The position numbers and the translations under genes are program-made. The notes beneath the pieces were generated by a model that was not told where the DNA came from, made no database searches, and saw nothing but the letters and a program-made list of their open reading frames with translations. Source: Desulfonatronum lacustre DSM 10312 (GTDB lineage: Bacteria; Desulfobacterota; Desulfovibrionia; Desulfovibrionales; Desulfonatronaceae). Taken from it: DNA of 64,000 nt. The stretch spans positions 1,243,582 through 1,307,581 of the forward strand of contig NZ_KI912608.1 of the NCBI RefSeq assembly GCF_000519265.1, written 5' to 3'. Shown here piece by piece: positions 53,524-61,176 of this stretch (position 1 is the stretch's first letter; each line of letters opens with the position of its first letter).

Positions 53524-54879
53524 CTATCGACCTCCTTCGCGAAACAAAACCACGCCGATGGTGCGCACCATGATACGCAAGTCAAAGAGGATGCTGATAT
53601 TTTTAACGTAGTACATGTCGAAACGCAGCTTTTCAACGGCGTCTTCCACGGAAGATCCGTAAGGGTAGCGGACCTGGGCCCAGCCGGTGACTCCGGGTTT
53701 CACATAGTGCCGCTCAGAGTAGTAGGGGATCAAGGACTTCAGTTTGGCCACGAATTCCGGACGTTCCGGACGGGGGCCGACCAGACTCATGTCTCCAAGA
53801 AGCACGTTGAACAATTGTGGGATTTCATCAATGCGCGTCTTGCGCAGGAAATGTCCCAGCCGGGTAATCCGCGGGTCATCCTGCTGCGCCCAGACGGCGC
53901 CGCTGGCCTCTTCCGCGTCCTGGCGCATGCTCCGGAACTTGAAAAGCGTGAATTCCCGGTCGTTCTGGCCAACGCGTACTTGACGAAACAGCACCGGACC
54001 GGGGGAATCCAGCTTGATCAGCATGACCACGATTGGAAAAATGGGCATGGTCAGGATCAAGCCGAGGGTGGCGCTGACGACGTCCAGGGTGCGCTTGATG
54101 ATCCGGGTCAGGAAGTTGATCCGGAAGCCGCTGGAAAAGATGAACCAGCTCGGGGTGATGTTCTCCAGGAGCAGCTTGCCCGTGACCTGTTCGTAGAATG
54201 AGGGAGCGTCCATCACTTCCACTCCGCTGATCTTGCAACTGAGCATGTCCTGCAGGGGAGACGTGCCGCGACGCTGGGCCAGGGAGACAACGACCTGGTG
54301 CGGTTTGAGCTGTTTCACCAGATCGAAGAGACCATGCCCGTTGGGCACGATTTCTTCGCGGGGGATATCCACGGATTCGCATTCCAGGTTGTAGTAACCG
54401 GCCAGGACATATTCCTGGCTGTTGCAACCCACGAGGGCGCCCATCTGCTTGGCCAGCGGCCCCGTACCCACGATGAGCACCCGCTTGGCCAGTCCGGGAA
54501 CGGAGTCCAAACGCTTGAGGAGCAGATGCCAGCAATATTGAAGAACGCCGAAAATCCCCAGGGCCATGAACAGCACGCCGCGGCCGTACTTGGTCGCCGG
54601 CAGAACATAATACAGGGCGGAGAGCAGAAAAAAGGAGAGCGTCAACCCGATCACGACTCGCGTGGCCAGTGTCCGTGCCGTGGCCTCTTGGGGCTGGCTG
54701 TACATTTCCACGAAAATGGACGAGAGAAGCATGATCAGTACAAAGGCTCCGATTTGCTCCGGAGTGGCCAGTGCCTTTTCCTGGACGACTTCACCGAAAC
54801 GGAGCACCAAGCCCGCGTGTATGGCGACAAAAGCCAATGCCAGGTCGCCCGCGGAAAGGGTGATGTGAAATCTGTTCAT
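53524..54879 (-). CDS. EPS-priming undecaprenyl-phosphate sugar transferase
   Basis: A 451-aa membrane protein. Four N-terminal helices are followed by a nucleotide-binding-like region ([20 protein letters not shown]). A fifth helix leads to the bacterial sugar-transferase domain: [60 protein letters not shown] and [12 protein letters not shown]. This WcaJ/EpsB-like enzyme loads the first sugar phosphate onto undecaprenyl phosphate and so starts EPS synthesis. GGAGGAGCAGCA precedes the ATG, 22 nt after prsT. Confidence 0.94.
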   Translation of the reverse strand: MNRFHITLSAGDLALAFVAIHAGLVLRFGEVVQEKALATPEQIGAFVLIMLLSSIFVEMYSQPQEATARTLATRVVIGLTLSFFLLSALYYVLPATKYGRGVLFMALGIFGVLQYCWHLLLKRLDSVPGLAKRVLIVGTGPLAKQMGALVGCNSQEYVLAGYYNLECESVDIPREEIVPNGHGLFDLVKQLKPHQVVVSLAQRRGTSPLQDMLSCKISGVEVMDAPSFYEQVTGKLLLENITPSWFIFSSGFRINFLTRIIKRTLDVVSATLGLILTMPIFPIVVMLIKLDSPGPVLFRQVRVGQNDREFTLFKFRSMRQDAEEASGAVWAQQDDPRITRLGHFLRKTRIDEIPQLFNVLLGDMSLVGPRPERPEFVAKLKSLIPYYSERHYVKPGVTGWAQVRYPYGSSVEDAVEKLRFDMYYVKNISILFDLRIMVRTIGVVLFREGGR

Positions 54880-54901
54880 TGCTGCTCCTCCGCGCCTGTG
54901 G

Positions 54902-57568
54902 TTACGAACTGCCGCCCTCAAGCTCCCGCTTCATTTCCCGGGCTTCCTGGAGTTCGGGAAAATTCTCGTTTTCCAAAATCTTGTTCAATTGTTCCAAGGC
55001 CTTTTCCGGCTCCCCGGTCATCTTATAGGCCATGGCCATATGAAACCGCACCGAGGGGTGATCCGGCAGCAGCTCCACGGCTCGCTCCAGGATGCGACGC
55101 CCCTCCTCGGCCCGGTCGTTCTTGAGCAACGCCAGTCCCAGGGTGTCCAATACGCCGGGATTGTTCTGTTCCTGGCGAAAAGCCCGGGCCGCCATTTGCA
55201 GGGCCTCTTCCTTGCTGCCGCCGTGCCCCTTGAGGGCAAGGTAGGCCAGGTTGTTCAAGGCTGGGACATAATTGGCATTGATCCGCAGAATGCGTTGATA
55301 CTGTTCCATGGCCTGGGAAATCTCGTTTTGGCCTTCCAGAAGATTGCCCCGCGCGAAAATGGCCGGGATGAAATTCGGATCAACTGCCAGGGCCTGGTCG
55401 AAGGTTTGCATGGCCTGATCCATCTCGCCCCGGCGGGCCTGAAGGTTTCCGAGCCTGAAGTACGCCTGGGCGCTGTCCGGCTCGGCCTGCATCGCGGCTT
55501 GAATATGCTCGTCGGCCTGCTCCAGGTCGTGAACCGTTTCATAAATGGAGGCCAGGAGCAGATGGCCACGGGCCGAGTCTGGATGCAGGGCGATCATTTC
55601 CCGGCATTGTTCAATGGCACGCTGGACATCCCCTTTCCGCAAATGGGCTCCCACCAGCAACTGCATGCCGCTTTCCGCCTGGACGGTCTTAATGTCTTCA
55701 AACAGGGCAATGGCTTGATCATACTCCTCCTGGGCCATCAGAATGCGTCCCTTGGCTTCCTTCAGCGCCAGGTGATCGTCCGTGGCGGCAATGCCTTGAT
55801 CCAGGATGTCTTTGGCTTGGTCGGGTTGTCCTTTGCGCAGGCGGTATTCGGCTGATGCCAAAAAAGCCAGAGGCTGATTGCTCCGCCGGGCCGCGGCAAA
55901 ATACTCATCCGCCAAATTGTCTTTGCCGAGAGCAACGGAAATACCGGCGGCTGAAAGCAGGCCTCTCAGGTTGTCCGGCTCGTGGGACAACAAGGCCTGG
56001 TATTCCGACAGCGCACGCTCCAGTTCCCCCCGGGCCTGATAATAGGCGGCCGTGTTGAAATAGGCCGAGACATACGCCGGATTGCTTTCCTTGGCTTTCT
56101 CGAGCAGTCCCAGGCCTTCTTCGGGCTTGTTCTGGGCAAAACGGACCGCGGCCATATTGTTCAACAACAGCGCGTCACCCGCCGTTCCGCTCATTCCCTG
56201 CTCCATCGTCGCATAGGCCTCGTCCATCCGGCCCTGCTGCATCAAATTGGCGAACTGGAGCAGGCGCACGGTGGTCTGCTCCGGCGCAAGCTTGATGGCG
56301 GCATCGAAGTTTAAAGCGGCTTCCCGGCCCTGCCCCGTACCCAACTGAAAAATACCCTGTTTGAAAAAGGCGTCGGCCAGCCGCGGATTGAGTTGCGTGG
56401 CCCTGTTCAAGGCCTGCATGCCCTGTTCATGGTCGCCCTGAGCCATCAGCACGCTGCCCAGGATATTGTGAGCCATGGCGTTCTGCTGATCACGGGTGAT
56501 AATTTGCTCCGCTTCTGTCTGGGCCAAATCAAGGCGATGCTGCTGCATCAAGATCATGGCCGTCATCAACCTGGCCTCGATGGAATCCGGGTTTCGGTCC
56601 AGGATGGTCCGGAACTGGCTCAGAGCGCTTTCCAGATCACCCACTTGATGCATACTCAGGCCCAGATAAAAATTGGTGTCCAGGGTCGGCAGAATGCGGT
56701 TGGCCTGCTGCAGGGAGACCATCGCTTCCGGATAATTCTGTTCCTTGAAATATTTCAGACCGCTGAGCCGGAATCCTTCGGGCCGACGGGGAAATTTCCG
56801 CTCCATCGTTTTTGCGATTTCATCTGCCTTGCCGATTTCGTCCTTGTCCAGCAGAAGAATGCCTTGTTGATAAAATGCGTTGACATCTTGCGGATTGATC
56901 CGCGTGATCTTTTCATACGTCTCCAACAGCAGATCAGGATCATGATCGTTGCGCAACAATTCAACACGGACGTACAGCGCTTCAAGGTTGTCCGGTTCTG
57001 CTGCCAGAACGATCTCCAGCTCTTGTTTGGCTTGCTCCGGTTGATTCTGGAACAGATGAATCTTGGCCATTCCAAGATGCGCCGGGATGCTGCCCGGTTG
57101 AAGTCGCAGAGCCTGTTGATAGCTTTCCCTGGCCAGGTCCAGCTCACCGAGTCGGCCTTGAATCTCACCCAGAATGACCAGCGCCTCCGCGGACAAAGGC
57201 TGGGCCTGAATGTATTTTCCAGCCTCGGCGTCGGCCTGATCCAGTCTGTCCGTATGCATGTATATCCGCGCCATATCCAGGGTGATGCCGGGATGATTCG
57301 GGTTCTGGAGCTGGACCTTGCGCAGTTCCTGCTCGGCCTGATCGAACCTTCCCAGTTCCAGATAGGCCTTGGCCATTTGATAGCGGGCGTCCGTGTAGTT
57401 CTGATCTTTCTCAAGGGCATTGCGAAAGGCCACGATGGCTCCGCTATAGTTGGCCTGTTCCATCAGCTTCATGCCTTCCGCGTAGAGCTCCTCCTTGGTG
57501 CCTGCACCGCAAGCCGAGGCGATGAACAGAATCAGGACCATCAGGATTAATATGGCTTTGTTTGACAA
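54902..57568 (-). CDS. prsT: PEP-CTERM system TPR-repeat lipoprotein PrsT
   Basis: An 888-aa lipoprotein: signal LILMVLILFIASAC with lipobox Cys at residue 20, then tetratricopeptide repeats over almost the whole length (for example YSGAIVAFRNALEKDQNYTD, GRFDQAEQELRKVQLQNPNH). The size, lipobox and first repeats match PrsT, the TPR lipoprotein found with PrsK and PrsR in exosortase genomes. It may act as a periplasmic scaffold for EPS assembly or protein sorting. It is the first gene of the minus-strand core operon, followed by the priming transferase. GGAGGGTGCGCCC lies before the start. Confidence 0.93.
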   Translation of the reverse strand: MSNKAILILMVLILFIASACGAGTKEELYAEGMKLMEQANYSGAIVAFRNALEKDQNYTDARYQMAKAYLELGRFDQAEQELRKVQLQNPNHPGITLDMARIYMHTDRLDQADAEAGKYIQAQPLSAEALVILGEIQGRLGELDLARESYQQALRLQPGSIPAHLGMAKIHLFQNQPEQAKQELEIVLAAEPDNLEALYVRVELLRNDHDPDLLLETYEKITRINPQDVNAFYQQGILLLDKDEIGKADEIAKTMERKFPRRPEGFRLSGLKYFKEQNYPEAMVSLQQANRILPTLDTNFYLGLSMHQVGDLESALSQFRTILDRNPDSIEARLMTAMILMQQHRLDLAQTEAEQIITRDQQNAMAHNILGSVLMAQGDHEQGMQALNRATQLNPRLADAFFKQGIFQLGTGQGREAALNFDAAIKLAPEQTTVRLLQFANLMQQGRMDEAYATMEQGMSGTAGDALLLNNMAAVRFAQNKPEEGLGLLEKAKESNPAYVSAYFNTAAYYQARGELERALSEYQALLSHEPDNLRGLLSAAGISVALGKDNLADEYFAAARRSNQPLAFLASAEYRLRKGQPDQAKDILDQGIAATDDHLALKEAKGRILMAQEEYDQAIALFEDIKTVQAESGMQLLVGAHLRKGDVQRAIEQCREMIALHPDSARGHLLLASIYETVHDLEQADEHIQAAMQAEPDSAQAYFRLGNLQARRGEMDQAMQTFDQALAVDPNFIPAIFARGNLLEGQNEISQAMEQYQRILRINANYVPALNNLAYLALKGHGGSKEEALQMAARAFRQEQNNPGVLDTLGLALLKNDRAEEGRRILERAVELLPDHPSVRFHMAMAYKMTGEPEKALEQLNKILENENFPELQEAREMKRELEGGSS

Positions 57569-57906
57569 GGGCGCACCCTCCTAAAATCTGGGGTTCATTT
57601 ACGGTCCGCGGTTGAGCATGGCGCGACCGTTTCTTCCACTTCCACACCACGGCATATCAAGAAACATGCCGAAGTCGCCGGACCATAATTTTATCTTCAA
57701 TCTTTTGAATTTATACTAACAATTTATATTGATCATAGTCCGGGTCGTGCGACCGGAACAACCACGATCCAGAGAATGCGGACAGCCCAAGAGGCTTGAA
57801 AAGGGACGGAACAGGGGGGAAGCGTTGAGGAAAACGGCAATCTGCGAAAAGTGGACTGGGGAGGTGGGGGGGAACTCGGTTTTCAACTGTTGGCGTGAGT
57901 GTCAGA
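57569..57906. other. Spacer upstream of prsT
   Basis: About 340 bp holding the likely promoter of the prsT operon. It is AT-rich near 57690-57735 (TTGAATTTATACTAACAATT). No sigma-54 consensus, repeat or gene was recognised. Confidence 0.4.
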
Positions 57907-58593
57907 TCACCAGAAATACCACTGCCCGGTCTGAAGCACGTACGCGGCCAGAGCCAGGTTGGTCACGGCGTGGGCCAGAATGGCCTGGGCCAGGCTTTTG
58001 GTTCTGTAGAGCAGCCAGGAGTAGGCCATGGCGGCCATGATTCCGGCCAGGATGAAGTGGTGGGCCAGGCCGAAGAGCACGGCGCAGACCAGGAACGAGG
58101 AGAGCGTGAACGTGCCCAGGGGCACTTTGGAAAACTCCGGGTTGATGATGTAGCGGAGCAGAAAAGATCGCCAGAAAAGCTCCTCCATCACCGGGACCAC
58201 CAGCACGGCGCTGGCCACCCGGATCAGGATCATGGTCAGCCGCATGGTATCATGGGAGAAAATGGACGGATCATAGCCCGGAGGAGCGGGAAGCGCCCCG
58301 AAGGACCAGTCCATGTTGATCCAGAGTACAAAGACCACCAGCCCGACGACGATACTGAGCAAGGTCGATCCGGGTTCCTTCAGGTCCGCCCAGCGCAGTT
58401 CCGTGTAGGCCCGGCGCAGCATGATCAGAGCAATCAGGGCTGCCAGAGGCTTGAGCGGATAAAGCAGAGCAAACGTCACGTCACCGAGGACGACCCACCC
58501 CCTGCCGTCCATGAAACGCAGACTCTCTTCCAGACCGATCACGGCCATGAACAACGCAAAAGGCAGTATCCGCGGCCAGGCTTTGTTTTCCAT
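57907..58593 (-). CDS. CPBP/CAAX-type membrane protease, exosortase-associated
   Basis: A 228-aa integral membrane protein with about seven helices. The conserved CPBP metalloprotease motifs are VVPVMEELFWRSFLLRYI (EE...R) near residue 130, FGLAHHFILAGIMAAMAYSW (H) and AILAHAVTNLALA (H...N). It matches the CAAX-protease-like proteins encoded beside exosortase EPS operons, where a role in processing sorted proteins has been suggested but not shown. The start at 58593 is used because the longer frame runs into a GC-rich intergenic repeat. Confidence 0.87.
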   Translation of the reverse strand: MENKAWPRILPFALFMAVIGLEESLRFMDGRGWVVLGDVTFALLYPLKPLAALIALIMLRRAYTELRWADLKEPGSTLLSIVVGLVVFVLWINMDWSFGALPAPPGYDPSIFSHDTMRLTMILIRVASAVLVVPVMEELFWRSFLLRYIINPEFSKVPLGTFTLSSFLVCAVLFGLAHHFILAGIMAAMAYSWLLYRTKSLAQAILAHAVTNLALAAYVLQTGQWYFW

Positions 58594-58674
58594 GAAACCA
58601 TGGGATGCTATTTTTATGCCGGGATACCAGAGTCCCAGTGGGGTTATCGTATGCCGTCCCGTTGGGGCTGAAGA

Positions 58675-58762
58675 GCAAGCCCTGAAAGGGCGAAATAGGC
58701 AGCCCAGGGCAATGCCCTGGGATTCAAGGTGATATCCTTCAAAGCCCTGAAGGGGCGGCCCA
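58675..58762. repeat. GCCCTGAAAGGGC-type intergenic repeat
   Basis: Several short hairpins: GCCCTGAAAGGGC, CCCAGGGCAATGCCCTGGG, GCCCTGAAGGGGC. This kind of repeat is common between genes in many phyla and often gives false reading frames. Confidence 0.65.
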
Positions 58763-58810
58763 AAAAGAAGGGACGCATCCAAAAACTTGTTCCCCCTTGA
58801 CACGCCAAGC

Positions 58811-58839
58811 AAAAAGGCAGGGTCATTGCTGACCCTGCC
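58811..58839 (-). terminator. Intrinsic terminator of the THxN PEP-CTERM gene
   Basis: A 10-bp stem GGCAGGGTCA / TGACCCTGCC with a 4-nt loop, followed on the minus strand by TTTTTGC. It lies 27 nt after the stop codon at 58867. Confidence 0.85.
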
Positions 58840-58866
58840 TTCTTGAAGCGTCGTTGTACGGCGTGA

Positions 58867-59655
58867 TTACTTGTTCATTTTTTTCCGGATAACACCTGCC
58901 AACGCGAGCAATCCGACCCCGAGAAGCATAACCGTGGAGGGTTCGGGAACGGGATTAACATCAAAGGGCAGGGTGGAAATCGTAAATGAGAATCCAAGAG
59001 CAGTGGATTCATTTTCCGGAGTAACAAATCCCAGCGTTCCTACCGGCACTCCCGCCAATGACGCGTGGGGTTCCTGGAGCCCGCTCAGCACGCCCCCCGT
59101 GCTCGGAAACACATTCACGAAATAGGTCTGAAGGCCGTCCGCGTCTCCAGCGTCATATTGGAAATCAAAATTCGGGAAACCGTCCAGAAGGGCGAAAATG
59201 TCCCAATCTCTAATATCTCCGAACACATTGGGAGTCTCCGTGAAATCAATGCCGAACGTAAACATTTGTGTCGGCAGTGCGGGTTGATCCGGGACCAGAG
59301 GTTTCAACATAACCGTCATTAGCAATGTGGTGAAATCAAGGGACGGAGGTTGAATGACGAAGTTATTATGCGTCAGGACAACGGAATCAGCCCAAAACGT
59401 ATTAGGAATGCTCCCTCCTCCGACATACGTATCCACTGATCCACTGACTTCGGACGGATCTATTACCAGACTGCTCTTGGCTGTGCCTCCTCCCCATTCT
59501 AACGTGGTGCCGTCGGGCAGAGGCGTCCCGTCGACCAGTTCGGCATTGATAAATAGACCTGTAAGGGCGTAGTCCCAGGTGACCACGATTGCATGAGCAT
59601 TGCCGCCAAACGACAGCAGCATGAAGCTCGCCAGCAGTAAAAATAATTTTTTCAT
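58867..59655 (-). CDS. PEP-CTERM sorted protein, THxN type
   Basis: A 262-aa exported protein with a signal peptide (LFLLLASFMLLSFGGNAHA). The middle domain is rich in beta strands and carries DSVVLTHNNFVI, the T-H-x-N motif of a known PEP-CTERM family. The C-terminal sorting tail is PVPEPSTVMLLGVGLLALAG followed by the basic RKKMNK. Exosortase should cut in the tail. A sigma-54 promoter lies 113 nt upstream with a PrsR-site candidate behind it. GAGGAGTTGGGAG precedes the ATG. Function is unknown; such proteins may become surface or EPS-matrix components. Confidence 0.92.
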   Translation of the reverse strand: MKKLFLLLASFMLLSFGGNAHAIVVTWDYALTGLFINAELVDGTPLPDGTTLEWGGGTAKSSLVIDPSEVSGSVDTYVGGGSIPNTFWADSVVLTHNNFVIQPPSLDFTTLLMTVMLKPLVPDQPALPTQMFTFGIDFTETPNVFGDIRDWDIFALLDGFPNFDFQYDAGDADGLQTYFVNVFPSTGGVLSGLQEPHASLAGVPVGTLGFVTPENESTALGFSFTISTLPFDVNPVPEPSTVMLLGVGLLALAGVIRKKMNK

Positions 59656-59768
59656 CTCCCAACTCCTCATGGTTAAAAGCTCTCAAGGACTGAATAATGT
59701 CCTCGACACACAGCATGACCGACATGACCTATTGGATGCGCGCAACCCTGCAGTTTGAAACAGAACAA

Positions 59769-59783
59769 GCAATTCGTGTGCCG
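59769..59783 (-). promoter_or_regulatory. Sigma-54 promoter of the THxN PEP-CTERM gene
   Basis: On the minus strand CGGCACACGAATTGC: GG and GC separated by 10 nt, as in the -24/-12 consensus. It lies 113 nt upstream of the ATG. Confidence 0.78.
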
Positions 59784-59824
59784 AATCGCAACACCATGAA
59801 ATTACAAACCAAATATTATTTTTT

Positions 59825-59853
59825 TTCGACAAGTGTAATATTATTCGACAAGG
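59825..59853 (-). promoter_or_regulatory. Candidate PrsR-binding site (upstream activating sequence)
   Basis: In gene orientation it reads CTTGTCGAATAATATTACAC, then TTGTCGAA. The motif has two direct CTTGTCGAA half-sites about 19 nt apart. Its end lies 45 nt before the GG of the sigma-54 promoter. The same motif stands 44 nt before the promoter of the divergent PEP-CTERM gene. Confidence 0.7.
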
Positions 59854-60066
59854 AAAATCATGCGTGCAGGCATTCTCCAGTACACCTCCGATTGGAGTGA
59901 GTGCATGATTGTATGTTCGCTTCACAGCCATGCGCAGCCATGCATGATCTTAAAATCCGTCCCGTTTTTTCGACGTTTCGGCCATCTAAAAAGCCGTGGA
60001 GTATTCAGTTTCGTTTACGCTTGGTGCGGCATTGACGACCATATTTGTATGGATACTCCTTCGGAC

Positions 60067-60092
60067 CTTTGTCGAAGAATTTTACACTTGCC
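60067..60092 (+). promoter_or_regulatory. Candidate PrsR-binding site (upstream activating sequence)
   Basis: CTTTGTCGAAGAATTTTACAC, then TTGCC (given in parts). It agrees with the site at 59825-59853 at all but a few positions and has the same orientation relative to its gene. The second half-site (CTTGCCAGC) is weaker. Confidence 0.7.
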
Positions 60093-60135
60093 AGCGAGCA
60101 ACAAAAAAAACCAAACAAACAAACATATTACACTA

Positions 60136-60150
60136 TGGCACGCCATTTGC
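60136..60150 (+). promoter_or_regulatory. Sigma-54 promoter of the second PEP-CTERM gene
   Basis: TGGCACGCCATTTGC, a near-perfect -24/-12 element (GG-N10-GC), 61 nt upstream of the ATG at 60212. Confidence 0.9.
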
Positions 60151-60211
60151 TCAACCTCTGTCGTCCGGGAAGAGTTCCCGCATGCACACTTTAAACGTCG
60201 GAGGAAGCACA

Positions 60212-61090
60212 ATGCGAAGCCTTAGAAAGACAATCACCAGCACTATCCTCGGCCTGTTTTTGGCCCTGTTCCTTATTCCGGGAACGGCATCGGCTTTTTT
60301 AAACAACTGGTATCTTGACCTGGACGGCGCAGGCCCCTTGCCGGCGGTACAGATCAACGAATTTCTGGACATTGTCGGCCCGGCCTACATTCAGAGCACA
60401 TTTACAAGCCCGACCGGCGGCACCTTTCAGGAGTGGGGCGCATTTAAGGCCAACGAGCATGATGGCGGTGCAAGTTTTGCCGCCACGGACCTTGGGTACC
60501 TGGGATACGAAGTGACTTCCGTTTTTTATGCAACCGGCACGTTTGCTCTGGATGGATCATTCTCCTTCGATCCAGGCGGATATTTGAATGTTTATGTCAA
60601 CAGCACACCTCAATTCGCCACAACTAACGGCATCTACGGCGCCAACGTCGGCACGTTGATCGGCACGTTCGAAGTTGTTGGCGGCACTGGAAGCATCGAC
60701 GCGGCGGGTGTTCCGAACGGCCAGATCACCACGCTGCTCGCATCCACCGGGTTGACTCCGGGCTACTGGTTCGACAGCGACATGAACGACCTGTCGCTTA
60801 CCGATCCCATCTCCTGGTTCATCGGTTTCGGCACCACGAACGCTTCCTGGGTCGCCAACCCAAGCTTCACAGTAGTGAATGAAATCGTCGGTGATTTCGC
60901 GAACCAATTGGCGAACTACAACAATAGTCCCTTTAATCCAGCCAACCCGACACCCACCTTCGACCTGCTCGTCAGCGCCAATGGTCAGTTCCGAGTGAAT
61001 GTCGTCCCCGAACCCGGCACGATCCTCCTGCTCGGCATCGGCCTCCTGGGCTTGGCCGCCATCGGTCGCGGGAAGCTCCGCAAGAGCTGA
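60212..61090 (+). CDS. PEP-CTERM sorted protein, possibly PepA-like
   Basis: A 292-aa exported protein with a signal peptide (ILGLFLALFLIPGTASA). A beta-rich domain follows (FLNNWYLDLDGAGPLPAVQI, then NEFLDIVGPAYIQSTF). The sorting tail is VVPEPGTILLLGIGLLGLAA plus the basic GRGKLRKS. The NEFLDIVGPAYI...F...GTFQEWGAF pattern recalls the flocculation-associated PEP-CTERM protein PepA, but this similarity is from memory and not certain. GGAGGAAGCAC precedes the ATG; the longer frame upstream covers the promoter and is not coding. It should be activated by PrsR with sigma-54 and anchored by the exosortase. It may help hold the EPS matrix together. Confidence 0.88.
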   Translation: MRSLRKTITSTILGLFLALFLIPGTASAFLNNWYLDLDGAGPLPAVQINEFLDIVGPAYIQSTFTSPTGGTFQEWGAFKANEHDGGASFAATDLGYLGYEVTSVFYATGTFALDGSFSFDPGGYLNVYVNSTPQFATTNGIYGANVGTLIGTFEVVGGTGSIDAAGVPNGQITTLLASTGLTPGYWFDSDMNDLSLTDPISWFIGFGTTNASWVANPSFTVVNEIVGDFANQLANYNNSPFNPANPTPTFDLLVSANGQFRVNVVPEPGTILLLGIGLLGLAAIGRGKLRKS

Positions 61091-61122
61091 CAGTTCGTCC
61101 CGGCAAGCGCTACGCACCAAAA

Positions 61123-61158
61123 AAAACGGCCTGAGCGAACCAACGCTCAGGCCGTTTT
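61123..61158. terminator. Bidirectional intrinsic terminator
   Basis: A long stem AAAACGGCCTGAGCG / CGCTCAGGCCGTTTT with T-rich tails on both sides. It serves the PEP-CTERM gene (plus strand) and the ThiF-nitroreductase gene (minus strand). Confidence 0.92.
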
Positions 61159-61176
61159 ATTTATGTATACCCTTCG

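Noticed and set aside
56393-57550. Plus-strand open frame (385 aa) opposite prsT
   Set aside because: It is the complement of TPR repeats; the periodic structure comes from the real gene.
58594-58812. N-terminal extension of the CAAX-type protease
   Set aside because: It translates a common GCCCTGAAAGGGC-type repeat; the family begins near the ATG at 58593.
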